Below are positions 34,479 through 45,392 of a stretch of 49,112 nt of DNA, in pieces (the first letter of the stretch is position 1; the number at the start of each line of letters is the position of its first letter). The stretch lies in contig JALNQF010000314.1 in the NCBI GenBank assembly GCA_028456385.1, forward strand, positions 1 through 49,112, read 5' to 3'. Both the position numbers and the translations under genes were made by a program. Source of the stretch: Ophiosphaerella korrae (lineage: Eukaryota; Ascomycota; Dothideomycetes; Pleosporales; Phaeosphaeriaceae). Below the pieces are notes generated by a model, which searched no databases, was not told the DNA's origin, and saw only the letters and a list, made by a program, of their open reading frames with translations.

Positions 34479-34661
34479 AGTAAATAAATCATCCCGCCAT
34501 TCCATCATTCCATCAGGATTGTATTTCACAAAATCCACACACCAAACTATTTTTTGCCGTTCGCGGGTGGAAACACACTTTCAGGGTCTGTGTTCAGTTG
34601 TCGGCCTTGGATTACCCGCGCGTTCGTCGCGCGCCACACCTCCGTCCTCACACCACACACC

Positions 34662-36310
34662 ATGTCCACATCACACCCACCACACCCACACCCGCACCCC
34701 CCCCTCCAAGCCCTCTTCCTCGTCCGCTTCGACCCCAAAATCGGGTACGTGCTCCGCTCCCCCCTCGCTCTCTCCCCACAACTAACAACCCGCAGCTACA
34801 CCCTCACCTGGTCGCGCACGCACACGCACACGCACACGCCCCCCATCTCCCTCGCCGCGATCGAGTTCAAATGCCTGCCGTCAGGGCTGCACGCCGTGCC
34901 ATCGGACGTGGTGTACTTTTCGCACGAAGGGTGTGCAGGGGTGGCAGCGTATGTGCGTGGGGAAGCGGGGGATGCGCAGCGCGGGGCGGAGTTTGTGAGT
35001 GTGGGCGCGCTGGTGCGGCGGGAGGGCGTGCTGGGGCGCGCGTGGGAGGTTGCGCGGGAGCTGGAGGGGTTGGCGAGGCGGGTGCTTGTCGATGGGGGGA
35101 TTGGGGGGCTGGAGGCGGTTTGGGAGGAGGAGGTTAGGAGGGGGAGGGCGGATGAGGGTGGGGATGAGCAGGCATGGACACAGACGCAGAGCAGACCACG
35201 GGCGATATCGAGCGCGTCGGCGGTGGCGGAGGAAGAGCTTGCGGCGTATCATCCTGCGCGGGCGATGATGGCGTACCTGGACGTGCTGGGGCCGCTGGTG
35301 TTTCGGCTGCAGCAGGCGGCGTTGTTGCGGAAGAGAATATTATTCGTGGGGAGTGCGCCGGTGAGGGTTATGTGCGAGTTTGGTATGTATGGGATGGGGA
35401 TGGGTGGATGGGACTAGGGCTAACCGTCGCAGTGTATATTCTGTCTATCCTGTCCAGCCTGTCTGCGCGCGACGCAGAGCTCCTCCTGCCCGGCGCCGAA
35501 TCGCAGCTACGGCTCCCGACGCTGTTTTCTATCGGCGTGCACGACATACCGTCTCTCGAGCCGTCGAAGCATGGCGGCCACACGCCGGGCATGGAGGAGG
35601 GGTGGGCCGCGTGTACGACGGACGAGATCATCGCGACCAAGACGAAGCTGTACGATGTCATTGTGGAGCTGCCGCACACACACGACACGCCGACCCAGCG
35701 CCGCTGGCCCAAGGTGCGCACCAGCGACGGCAGCCTCATCAAGGCCAGCCAGCACGACGTGGCGCGCTACAAACTGCTGCACAAAGAGCTCTTCAAGTGC
35801 CGCAGCGCGGCGCGCACCGAGGAAGCATACGCCGACGACGGCAACGACAACGGCAACGACAACGACACGGCGCCGCTCATCGCCCGCGACGACATGGACG
35901 CCCGGCGCGCAGCAGACGAGTCCAGCCGCGTCTACGACGACAGCGTCGTAGAGCCCATGACGTGGTCCCACCTCGCCTACCGCGGCTACATCTGGTGGGC
36001 GTCGTCCGGCTCGCACTCGACCCTGCCGCCGCCCTCGCTCGCGCACTTCACGCCCACGGCGCCCATCGAGACGGCCGTCATCGCCTACTTCCACCGGCAG
36101 ACGGCGCAGCTGGTGCGGGCGCTGGCAGAGGTGGTGGACGACGGCGGCGACGAGGACGTGCTGGTTGTGAATGGGGGCGAGGTGCAGGGGCTGGGGCTGG
36201 ATGTGTGGAGCGAGGGGGACAGGGCGTTTGTCGACGAGTTTGCCAGCATGTGGTTTGGGCGCGGGGTCAGGGTGGGCGAGACGTGTTGTGGGCTGGGCTG
36301 GGGCGTGTAA
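34662..36310 (+). CDS. DENND11/LCHN-like (DUF4484) protein
   Basis: Three exons (34662-34744, 34796-35382, 35433-36310; 51- and 50-nt introns) give 515 aa. Features fit the fungal relatives of LCHN/DENND11, putative DENN-type regulators of small GTPases in membrane traffic: QALFLVRFDPKIGYTLTW at the start (across intron 1), AIEFKCLPSGLHAV..D.VYF, a helical middle ending LLRKRILFVGSAPVR, then LLPG...LFSIGVHDI, ACTTDEI...K..LYD and a C-terminal half of the DUF4484 type with DNGNDND repeats. Assignment to the subfamily is moderately sure. Codons are very GC-rich and the coding strand G-rich. The start at 34662 precedes a His/Pro-rich stretch (HPPHPHPHPHPP-like). It lies 183 bp after UTP10. Confidence 0.8.
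35140..35163 (+). other. G-quadruplex motif inside exon 2 of the DENND11-like gene
   Basis: Four G-runs of 5, 3, 3 and 4 bases separated by loops of 1, 7 and 1 base match the usual G3+N1-7 pattern on the coding strand, within a longer G-rich stretch from about 35091. Confidence 0.6.
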
Positions 36311-36720
36311 TTGCTGGCATCGTATCCACGCATCATGGCATCATGGCATCATGGCTGCGGGTATAGCCGTGGGAGGCTTTTTCGTATCCACGCACCATGA
36401 CGGTGGCCGTGTAGCATTTTCTCCGACTGGGGCTGTTTGTCGTATCGTTGCTTGCTCTCGCCCTCCGACACCGGACGCGCGCACGGGAGATGTATGTACC
36501 CCGCATGCGCGAACCCACGGTTAGTTCGCCCCCCCTCGCAGCGTCATAACCGCAACTTTTTTTTTTCCGCGATGATTCACACAGGGCGCGATTGCATGAG
36601 TACTTGAGCCGAGCCCTGCCCGCCCCGATTCCCACCCAAGTTCCCTCGTGCCGCCCAAGTCCCCTCGTCCCCAATTCTCTGTTCTGTCAACATTGGCAGC
36701 CCACGCAGCCTTTCTCCGCC
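36311..36720 (+). promoter_or_regulatory. LEU4 upstream region
   Basis: 410 bp between two tandem genes. It holds three head-to-tail GCATCATG units (36330-36353), a near-match to a Leu3-type site (36465-36474), a Gcn4/CpcA-like TGATTCA (36573-36579), a run of T at about 36557-36566 and a C/T-rich stretch ahead of the start codon. Confidence 0.5.
36465..36474. promoter_or_regulatory. candidate Leu3-type binding site
   Basis: CCGACACCGG differs from the yeast Leu3 consensus CCGGNNCCGG at one base (position 4) and lies about 250 bp before LEU4, which Leu3 controls in yeast. Use here is inferred. Confidence 0.35.
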
Positions 36721-38704
36721 ATGCCCATGCTCGCAGACCCTTCGACCAAATACCGCAAATTCCCCCCCCTCCACCTCCCCGACCGCACATGGCCCAACCG
36801 CACCCTCGACAAGCCGCCGCGCTGGCTCTCCACCGACCTGCGCGATGGCAACCAATCGCTCGTCGACCCCATGGACGGCACGCAGAAATGGGACTACTTC
36901 GCCATGCTCGTGCGTCTGGGCTACAAGGAGATCGAGGTCTCGTTTCCGTCGGCCTCGCAGACCGACTTCGACTTTACCCAGCGCCTGATCCAGACCCCCG
37001 GGGTTGTCCCCGACGATGTGTGGATCCAGGTGCTGTCGCCGTGTCGCAAGGAGCTGATCAGGCGCACCGTGGATGCGCTCAAGGGCGCGAAGAAGGCCGT
37101 GTTGCATTTATATCTTGCGACGAGCGCGTGCTTCCAGCAGATTGTGTTTGGCATGGATGATGCCGAGACCAAGGCGTTGGCCGTCGAGTGCACGCGGTAT
37201 GCGCGGTCCATTACCAAGGATGACCCAGAGCAGCAGGGCACCGAGTGGGCGTTTGAGTTTTCGCCAGAGACGTTTTCCGACTCCAGGCCCGAGTTTGTGA
37301 TCGAGGTTTGCGAGGCGGTCAAGGAGGCGTGGGAGCCGAGCGTGGAGAATCAGCTGATTTTCAATCTGCCTGGTATGTTGTCGTCGTTTGGCTGGAATGG
37401 GTCGCTGATGAAGGGTACTAGCTACCGTCGAGATGGCCACGCCCAACGTCTACGCCGACCAGATTGAGTATTTCTGCAGACACATCACCGAGCGCGAGAA
37501 GGTGTGCGTCTCACTGCATCCGCACAACGATCGGGGGTGTGCGGTTGCCGCCGCCGAACTGGCCCAGATGGCGGGCGCAGACCGAGTCGAAGGCACGCTC
37601 TTTGGCAACGGCGAGCGCACCGGCAACGTCGACCTCGTCACCCTCGGCCTGAACCTCTACACCCAAGGCATCCACCCAGGCATCGACTTCTCCGACCTCA
37701 AATCCATAATCGACATGGTCGAAACCTGCAACAAAATCCCCGTCCACCCCCGCGCCCCCTACGGCGGCCAGCTCGTTGTCTGCGCCTTCAGCGGCTCTCA
37801 CCAAGACGCCATCAAAAAAGGCTTCCAAAGACGCGCCGCGGAAAACGCGTCCAATTCCTCCCGCTGGCAAATCCCCTACCTCCCCCTCGACCCCCAGGAC
37901 ATCGGCCGCACCTACGAAGCCATCATCCGCGTCAACTCGCAGTCCGGCAAAGGCGGCGTCGCCTGGATCATCCAGCGCCAGCTCGACCTCGACCTCCCGC
38001 GCGGCCTGCAAATCGCCTTTTCCAAAATCGTCCAAAAGGAAACCGACATGCTGGGCCGCGAGCTGCGCCCAAGCGAAATCACCGCCCTATTCGAAGACGC
38101 CTACCACCTCAAGCGCAACCCCCGCTTCGCCCTCATCGACTACGAAATCACCGCCGACCGCTCCAAGTCGCCCGCGCCCAGCACAGGCCGCACGGCCAGT
38201 TCCCAGCACCTCCGCCGTATCTTCACCGGCGTCATTGAAATCGATCACGTCGAGCACCGCATTTCGGGTACGGGCAACGGCGCCTTGTCGTCGCTTGTCG
38301 ATGCCCTGCGTGGCCTCGGCATCGAGCTCGATGTCGTCGACTACAACGAACACACCATTGGCCCGAGCAAAGATGCCCGCGCTGCAACCTATATTGGGTG
38401 TGTGGCCGCGGGCAATGCAGGGAAAGTGTGGGGTGTGGGCATCCATGTTGATGTGGTGCAGGCGAGTTTGGTCGCGCTTTTGAGTGCCGCGAGTTCGGTT
38501 TGTGTTTCCCCCCCATAAGCGGTTGGTTTTTGCCATATGGCTAACTTTTTGCGCTAGTTTTTGTCTTCCCGGCCTTCGACGCCCATCCCGTTTCGTCCCA
38601 AGAAGGTGGAGAGACTGGGTGTGCCGAGTGAGGGTGTTGCGGAGCGGAGTAGTTTGGTGGATACGTTGGAGGCGGCGGTTAATCGGGAGAGTGGAGGGGC
38701 GTAG
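36721..38704 (+). CDS. LEU4: 2-isopropylmalate synthase (leucine biosynthesis)
   Basis: Three exons (36721-37372, 37422-38497, 38558-38704; 49- and 60-nt introns) give 624 aa, the standard length. The enzyme condenses acetyl-CoA with 2-oxoisovalerate, the first committed step to leucine. Motifs: STDLRDGNQSL at residues 37-47 (metal and acceptor site), HLYLATS, SLHPHNDRG with the metal-binding histidines, and GTLFGNGERTGN. The C-terminal part (GVIEIDHVEHRISGTGNGA...) is the leucine-sensing allosteric domain. The start ATG at 36721 gives the usual cytosolic-type N-terminus. The frame stays open without ATG for 43 codons upstream, see findings. Promoter sites resembling Leu3 and Gcn4 targets fit leucine and general amino-acid control. 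Confidence 0.97.
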
Positions 38705-39312
38705 AGAAGTTGATAGGTTGGGTAAGTGGCATGGGAAGGTGAGATTTGATGGGGGAAGTGAGGCAAGCATGACGTGGTAAAGTTTGATAGGAGAAGTGTG
38801 GTGGGGAAAATGTATTTTGGGTTTTGTATTATGAATGAATTGCATGGTTGGTTGGGTATAGTGTGTTTGATTAGGAATTTATTTTTGGTGATTGTTTGGA
38901 GGGTTGAGTTTAGGGTGTGTGTTGTACTTTTATATAGCATGAGATGGTCTTGGTTGTTTTTTTGTGTACGTCTACAAAATGGCTGAAGCGCATGCGTACT
39001 GCTCTGCGCCCAGTATCTACATCGGTACCCAACATTGGCTGCATGCTTACATTCTGAGCCAGTCGTGATAGCACGTCAGCCATGCTTCCAAAGCCACGAA
39101 TGGCCTGACTTCCTTGGCCCTCAATTAGATACCAATCCTCGCCTTGCGTACGTCCTGATATCTGATATTCGACACACACTGCCGATATCGGCCACCACCA
39201 ACGTCACCCGCTTATCCACGGCTCCCAACCTACAACTCCGGTCTTGCTAAACACCATTCAAAACAGTTCTCCCATATACCGCAAGACCTCCACACCACAC
39301 CACAATCACACC
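38705..39312. other. intergenic region between LEU4 and the DUF1989 gene
   Basis: About 600 bp with no convincing gene. The first about 250 bp are T/G-rich, as in a 3' UTR. A 12-bp palindrome GCCGATATCGGC (39181-39192) and nearby GATA cores (TGATATCTGATATT at about 39156) lie within 160 bp of the next start codon and are possible AreA/GATA sites. Confidence 0.4.
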
Positions 39313-40402
39313 ATGCCCGACCACCACCACCACCACCACCCCCCTCCCCCAGCATACTTCCCCTCCACCGCCTCCTCCCCCCTCCACCCCCCAACCCCAC
39401 TCTACACCCGCCTCGCCTCCCTCCCCGCCTCATCCCTAACCCCAACCTCAACAACCCTCATCCCCCCGCGCTCCGCCCACACCTTCCGCGTCCCCGCAGC
39501 CTCGCTCTTCCGGCTGTCCACGCCCGCAGGCCCCCAGGTCGGCGACCTGAACGTCTGGAGCGCACACGATGTGCGCGAGCGCTTCTGGGCTGCCCGCACG
39601 CGCCAGCTGCAGGGGAGCCATCTTGTTGTTGGGGATCGCTTGTGGAGTTGCTTGCCGTTTATGAGGCCGCTTTGTGGGGTTGTGGCCGATGGGTGTGGGT
39701 TGGGGGATAGGGAGGGCCGGGCGGATGCAAGGGGCGGGGTTACGCGTGTGGGTGGGAGGTGTCATGATTTGTTGGGGACGCGGTGTGATCCTTATGGTGA
39801 GTGAGATGTGGAAGGGGTTTGTTTGGCGGGGTGTTTCTTTTCGTTCAATGGCGATTGATTTGCATGTGTTTCATTTGGCATCTTGTTCCTGTTTCTGTTT
39901 CTGTTTTTTTTTTTTTTTTTTTTTCTCTTCCTGTAGATTGGGAATGCTGATCGCCTTAGTTTCGCACATGCTGACTGGCGATTCGTACGACTACCACTGC
40001 CATTCGAATCTCGTTCGCGCTATCCTCCCCCTCGGCATGACCGAGTTCGACGTCCACGACGTCCTCAACGTGTTCCAAGTCACTGGCCTTGACTCCCAAG
40101 GCCGCTACTTCATGGAAGCCAGTCCCGCAACGGAAGATAGCTACGTTGACTTCTTCGCCGAACAAGACCTCATCTGCGCCCTGAGTACATGCCCTGGCGG
40201 CGATCTGAGTGCCTGGGGATGGCACCAGGCGGACGAGGGAAGCGGTAAGCCAGATATGAAGAGCACGTGTAGGCCGATCAAGGTGGAGGTTTGGGAGATC
40301 AAGGAGGAGGTGAGGGCTGATGTATTACGAGACTGGAAGAAGCCTGAACGGAGCGGATACAAAGGGTGTCATGGTATGACGATTCCACAGGGCGAGGCAT
40401 GA
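39313..40402 (+). CDS. DUF1989 protein (urea carboxylase-associated family)
   Basis: Two exons (39313-39796 and 39960-40402; 163-nt intron) give 308 aa. The sequence follows the DUF1989 family closely: IPPRSAHTFRVPAASLFRLSTPAGPQ is the family start, then VGDLNVW, RERFWAARTRQLQG.HL, GDRLWSCLPFMRP, HDLLGTRCDPYG, DYHCHSNLVRAILP, DVHDVLNVFQVTGLD and CALSTCPGGDLSAWG. Bacterial members are encoded with urea carboxylase or guanidine-degradation genes; the fungal role is not settled. Several His, Cys and Asp in those blocks are candidate metal ligands. Residues 4-9 are six histidines followed by prolines, a natural low-complexity start. The intron contains about 20 consecutive T close to its 3' half. 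GATA sites upstream would fit nitrogen control. Confidence 0.9.
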
Positions 40403-40767
40403 GGCGCAGGTCATCTTCGAGGTACAGCCTCGCTACGTTGGTAGCAGTGTCAGTACAACTGGACATACTATCGGCACTTCGATGAGTATCAATCACATGA
40501 CATCGTGTTAGCTGATTCTGACTCGTTAAAGACGCAAACGACTGAGCAATGGGTTCGCGATATAAAAACTAGACTCGAATGAGCTTCTTGCCCCTCAAAG
40601 TTAGCGTAAATCCGTGCCTCGGTGCTTTCTACGGGCCGCCTTACTGCGTCACAGACGTCTGCCGAGATGAAGACAACACAACAATACCAGATACCGGCCC
40701 ACACGTCTGTTGCTCAATCCAACTTTCCTAATCATCATCGAAATCATTGTATCCAGCCTAAAGCAAG
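40403..40767. other. intergenic region, no gene seen
   Basis: 365 bp between two tandem genes; it holds the DUF1989 3' UTR and the SDR promoter. No recognisable motif stands out. Confidence 0.5.
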
Positions 40768-41718
40768 ATGAGCTCCGCCGCATCAGATGTCCAACTCCAG
40801 GACTTTGCCAACATCTTCAGTCTCAAAGGCAAAGTGGCAGTTGTAAGCGGAGGATCAAGAGGTTTAGGACTCCATGCCGCGTCAGGGTACGAACGTTGAC
40901 TTTTTCGCATCTCCAATCTAACATTGTCAGTCTCCTCCAAGCGGGTTGCTCCAAGGTCTTCATCACCAGCCGGAAGGCCGGCGCATGCGAAGAGGCCGTT
41001 GCCGCCCTAAACGCGCTGCTAAACAAAGAGCCCGGCGCAAAGGCATACTCGATACCGGCCGACAGCTCCAAAGTGTCCGAGATTGAAAGACTTGTCAAGG
41101 AGGTTGAGAAGCATACGGATCACGTGGACATATTATTTGCAAATGCAGGCGCGAGCTGGGGAAGCGAGTTCGACAAGGTGGACGAGAAGAATGGATGGGA
41201 CAAGGTCATGGATCTAAACGTCAAGGCGGTGTTCTTCACAATCCAAAAGTAAGTTTCGTTCCGAGGTATGGATGCGCACTGACATGCACAGATTTGCCCC
41301 TCTGCTTGAAAAGAAGTCCTCGGTCACCGATCCGTCGCGCGTCATTGTTACGGGCTCGGTGGCGGGCATAGGAGTGGGCTCCCTTGGTGCAGTGGGTGCA
41401 TACTCGTACGCAGCTAGTAAAGCCGCCGTTCTACATCTTGCGCGCAACCTCGCCATTGAACTTGGCCCACGGCATATTCTTGTCAATGGAGTCGCTCCAG
41501 GGTTCTTCATGAGTAAGATGGCTGCTGTGATCATGGAGAAGAGTGGCGGAGCAGACGAGCTAAATAGGTCCAATCCAAACGGGAGAACGGGCCGGCCTGA
41601 AGATATTGCTGCAGCAGTCGTGTTTCTGAGTAGCCGTGCGGGCGGACATGTTAACGGAGATACGCTGGTACTAGACGGAGGGAAAATTTGGGGCAGTAGT
41701 CGATTAGAGAAACTGTAG
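40768..41718 (+). CDS. classical short-chain dehydrogenase/reductase
   Basis: Three exons (40768-40886, 40931-41248, 41292-41718; 44- and 43-nt introns) give 287 aa. It is an NAD(P)H-dependent oxidoreductase of the Rossmann fold: the nucleotide loop SGGSRGLG at residues 27-34, NAG at 111-113, the catalytic Ser168, Tyr185 and Lys189 (YAASK), and PGFFMS after the active site. The basic SRK at 53-55 after strand 2 suggests NADPH preference. It resembles fungal 3-oxoacyl-ACP-reductase-like members, but the substrate cannot be read from sequence. The start at 40768 has a purine at -3 and precedes the Rossmann fold at the usual distance. Introns split the first third as in relatives. Confidence 0.92.
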
Positions 41719-44700
41719 CACACTTGTTTTGATTTGATGAATAAATCGCCTAACACCTAGTCCGGCTACGGATATAAGTAGATACATAAGTTGTGGGTGG
41801 GTCACATTTCAGTAATATCAGCATCGATATAGGGTATAACACGATCGGTATTAAAAAGGCTAAGTTGATGTCGCTCCATCACCTCAGGCCTGGGTATTTG
41901 ATTATGCAGACAGTTTCAGATAGACCAGGGGTAATTGAGATCTCAGATATATGTGATTACGGCCTCTGGGCAATATCGGCGAGGTTGGGTTAAGGTTGTG
42001 GTGTTCCAAAAGCCATGACGCCGGTACATGACACAAGATGGGCGCGCTGCTTGTGAGACATGTCTCTTCTTGCCGAACAAGGAACATGTCCTCCGTTGTA
42101 GCTTGACATGGTGCGACAGCCACGATGACAGCGGGGTGGTGTTGATTGACCAGACGACGTCGCAAGCATTTCGGCTGCCGGTCCCGACACGCTAATTGGT
42201 TGGGAGGGCACGGGGCGTTTGAACGACTTTGATTGTGCCGGAAGGTGCCCGTAGGTGCTGCCACCGACGCCTTCGCATGCGCATCTTGTTGACGGCATGC
42301 TGATAGGGGTAATTGCTGATCTGTCCTGGCAACCAAGGCCTCGCGGAGATGTTTCAGCGCTGGGAATTGCCGGGCCAGGCCGGTCGTGCTACAATCTTCA
42401 CCTTTGCCACCCTCAGCGCCCATGGCGCCAAGCGCGCGACAACGGCAATGCAATTCTTGACTGGCTTACAACGAAATGCATGTCGATCTCTCGCTGTTGG
42501 AAACGGTCAGGGCTGGATCAGCGGAGGAATTCAAAGCTTGCATGTCCTCAACGGCCTCGTATTGGGAGCCAGAGCAGACCGCAGCCTTGCTCCAGCCGTC
42601 GCTTCTGAACACCCAAGGACGGACATAATCCTGATCCGCAGATAGCACCGGTACGAGAGAATGAGGAATTGCCCCAGATCCCAGCATGGCATGTCCAGGG
42701 CTGAAATTCAAATCCTTCCACCGGATGTCTCGCCGAGCGGAAGCTGCCGACCCGCCACGGCCGCGCAATCATGCGCCTTCACCCACGCAGATCTCGACAA
42801 CTTTGCTTTGGCTCCCGGAAAAGCTTAGCGGGACTGAAGTGGAAGGTTGCACAGCGTCAAAATCAATACAATTGTCGATTACTGATCGGGCTCGCCTCTT
42901 ACTCCCCCGTCCCCATGCGCCAGAAGCGATGGGGTACAAAACGTTGCTGAACTGACCAAGGCATGATTCAATGCAAAGGCATTGCTCCCGTGCTCCACTC
43001 GGGTACCGTTCCGTGTGCACAAGACGTCTATAAAAACTATTGGCCAACGTTGCGCTTCCCAACTTGTCAGATGTGCTCGTTGGGCTGTCGACACGAGGAG
43101 ACGTCCCTGATTTGAGGCGAAGGTGTCTCAAAAAGCACGAGATCTGCGCGGTTGATTTTTTGGGGGCTGAGCCGACAAGGGAACGCTGTCGTCGAGGTCT
43201 AGACTGCTTCTTCCGGCACTTGAAAACGTGATTTTTGTATCACGTCGACCTGGGTTCTGGTCACGTCGGCAGCTTTCGGCATCGACGTACCAAAGCAGTT
43301 TGAATCGCGGCCTGATCGAGCCGTGCTAGTGCCAAGGGCAGCTATAGCCAGAACTGGCTACGAGCTAGAAGCGCTGGGCCTTCTCCGACCCCTTCCTGTG
43401 GGTCCTTCGGGACGGGGCACGTCCAAGCTGCAACGTGGGGAAGCACGTTTTCCAGCGGTGCCACACAGGTGTGACTTGGAGACTAGGGGGATGGACTACC
43501 GACAATCGACTGTGCGCCGACTGGCTGACGACGTCGCTACCTAATCGAACACCATGCCACTGAAAAACGGGTTGGCTAAAACACTCATTAGCCCGGCGCC
43601 GGAGATGAAAGGCATGTCGTTTGGCGGCTTTGCTCAATCGCCTTCTCTATTGACATGTCGCCTCCTCCCAAGCCTTGCTGCATTGCGATGCAGAAGCCCG
43701 GCAAATCGGAACCTTTCACGGTAACTGAGCGGCTGTGGCTCGTCGCGCTCCGAAAATTTGCTGCTCAACATGCGGAAGTGCGAAAACCCCAGGACGACCA
43801 ACTCTGGCTTGGCCCCATGCGCCTTCGGTAGTGGTCCACTATGACGGCCGCCGTCTCACCCAGCTCTAACCAATACGACCGAGCAAATCTCGTGCTGCAG
43901 GAGCCAGCTGTGTGCTTTCGCCACGGCCACCAGCGTTAGCGAGGCTGCGAAAGAACTTCCTGCAGCATAACCCTGCCCCCTGCTCATCACCAGATTCGTC
44001 TGCAATGAAGCCGTTTGAGTAATGGAATCTGAACATCCTCACCTCCCGGACATTCAGGCATCGAGCAGATCCCAGACGGAGCCAGCTTAGTCGGATCACT
44101 GTCAGCACTCGGCAGCGATCTACCAGCCTTCCAATCTGCCCAGATCTCCACTGCCTAGTCTATGTCCGACGCGACCTTGGGGGCTATCACCTCCTTTAGC
44201 CCTTTAGCTGAATGACTAGACTGCTCGCTTCGCACGTTCCTCAATGCCAGGGCATCTTCACTAAATGTGCATTTCGGAAAAATTGGGCTGTAATCACGAA
44301 ACACAAGTATGCTGCTTACCTGACACCCACCCTTCGGCCCAGCCGCGTACCATAGGAGGCAAATACGCATCTAAACTCATTTGTGGCGCTGCCTACCCGC
44401 GACGTTGATACCACCTCTAAGTTTAGAGCTACCCTGAATGCATAAGCTTTTTTTTTTGTCACTAGTTGTCCTTCAGTGCCTCTGGCTAATCTATTACATT
44501 CCGCTACTTTGACCGTCACACACACTCCATCCAAATCTGGCTACCATCGCAAAGTGACACGTGCCGCGGAACAGGGTTATTCGCCGATTCCCTGTGTTGC
44601 TCTTAGCACCCGTCCAGTGTGAAAGGTATGGTGGCGACCCGACCCTGTGCTTGTACCCTCTTATCAGCCTGTGCCGAGTGGGCATCTCCAACTGCTGTCG

Positions 44701-45392
44701 GGATTCGAGCTGACCATCGCCGCAGCGTCACCTCAAGAAGCCCTAATCCATCCAACAAGTCCCCTCACATCCTTGTAAGTTATCCCGCCGTTTCAAAGTC
44801 CGTCGGCATGATCTCCAAATTTTAACACTTCGGACCTCTCTGCCCACTGCCGAACCCGCCCAACGTTGCCGCGTGAGTACAACAAATGATATGCCTGGGG
44901 CCTTTGCGACTTTTTGCCCGCTCTAAAAAGTAACCTGGTCCATTCGTTTTGAGCTTACGCTTGTGCTTTCTGGGCGAGCGAGCTTGCCGACGGTTGGCTG
45001 TCAAGATTTGTTCAAGCGACACGGAACACCCGACATCTGCGCTCCCTACAGGATACCCGAGTCACTCGACATTTCGTACTAGGGTCGCTCGCACGTACAG
45101 GTGCCTGCTCAGCTGGTGTTGCTTGAGTCAATACTTTGTTGAGTGACCTACCTTCGCCTCTTGACAAGTGGACTGAGTCAACGTCATGTACTAAGGCTGA
45201 ACCTTCCATTGGATCCCTCAACCTCGAATCTGAGAGTATCTAGTCTTTGGCTAGATCACCAGTGTGGCACTCGGTTGGCTCCGAGAGGGCTTCTTATCCT
45301 CGGTGGCAGCAGCACCTCCGCTAATCTTCACCCCACATCAAGAGCCAGACTCTCGAAACATAGCAAACGTGGTGGAGCCTCCTCATCATATC
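41719..45392. other. 3.7-kb region without recognisable gene, upstream of a regulator
   Basis: Ordinary base composition, not RIP-mutated. Frames reach about 180 codons but most are antisense or lack ATG starts, motifs and joinable exons. The last about 900 bp contain GTAAGT donor-like sites (for example about 44774) and could be a long spliced 5' leader of the following regulator. A run of T lies at about 44449-44457. Confidence 0.45.

Noticed and set aside
35380..36366. 328-codon + strand frame in the DENND11-like region and a 195-codon - strand frame opposite it
   Set aside because: Arg/Ala/Gly-rich composition caused by high GC in non-coding phases; the family motifs lie in another frame.
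36577..38035. Long - strand frames opposite LEU4 (about 132-176 codons)
   Set aside because: They mirror the codon bias of a GC-rich, clearly coding + strand and have no motif of their own; they are shadows.
39322..39339. Six histidine codons at the start of the DUF1989 gene as a vector-derived tag
   Set aside because: Continuous with natural Pro-rich sequence, an intron-bearing fungal gene and native promoter; a natural low-complexity run.
42255..42770. Frames of about 70-117 codons in the 3.7-kb stretch as a gene
   Set aside because: Overlapping frames on both strands with no motif, no family likeness and no consistent splice joins.
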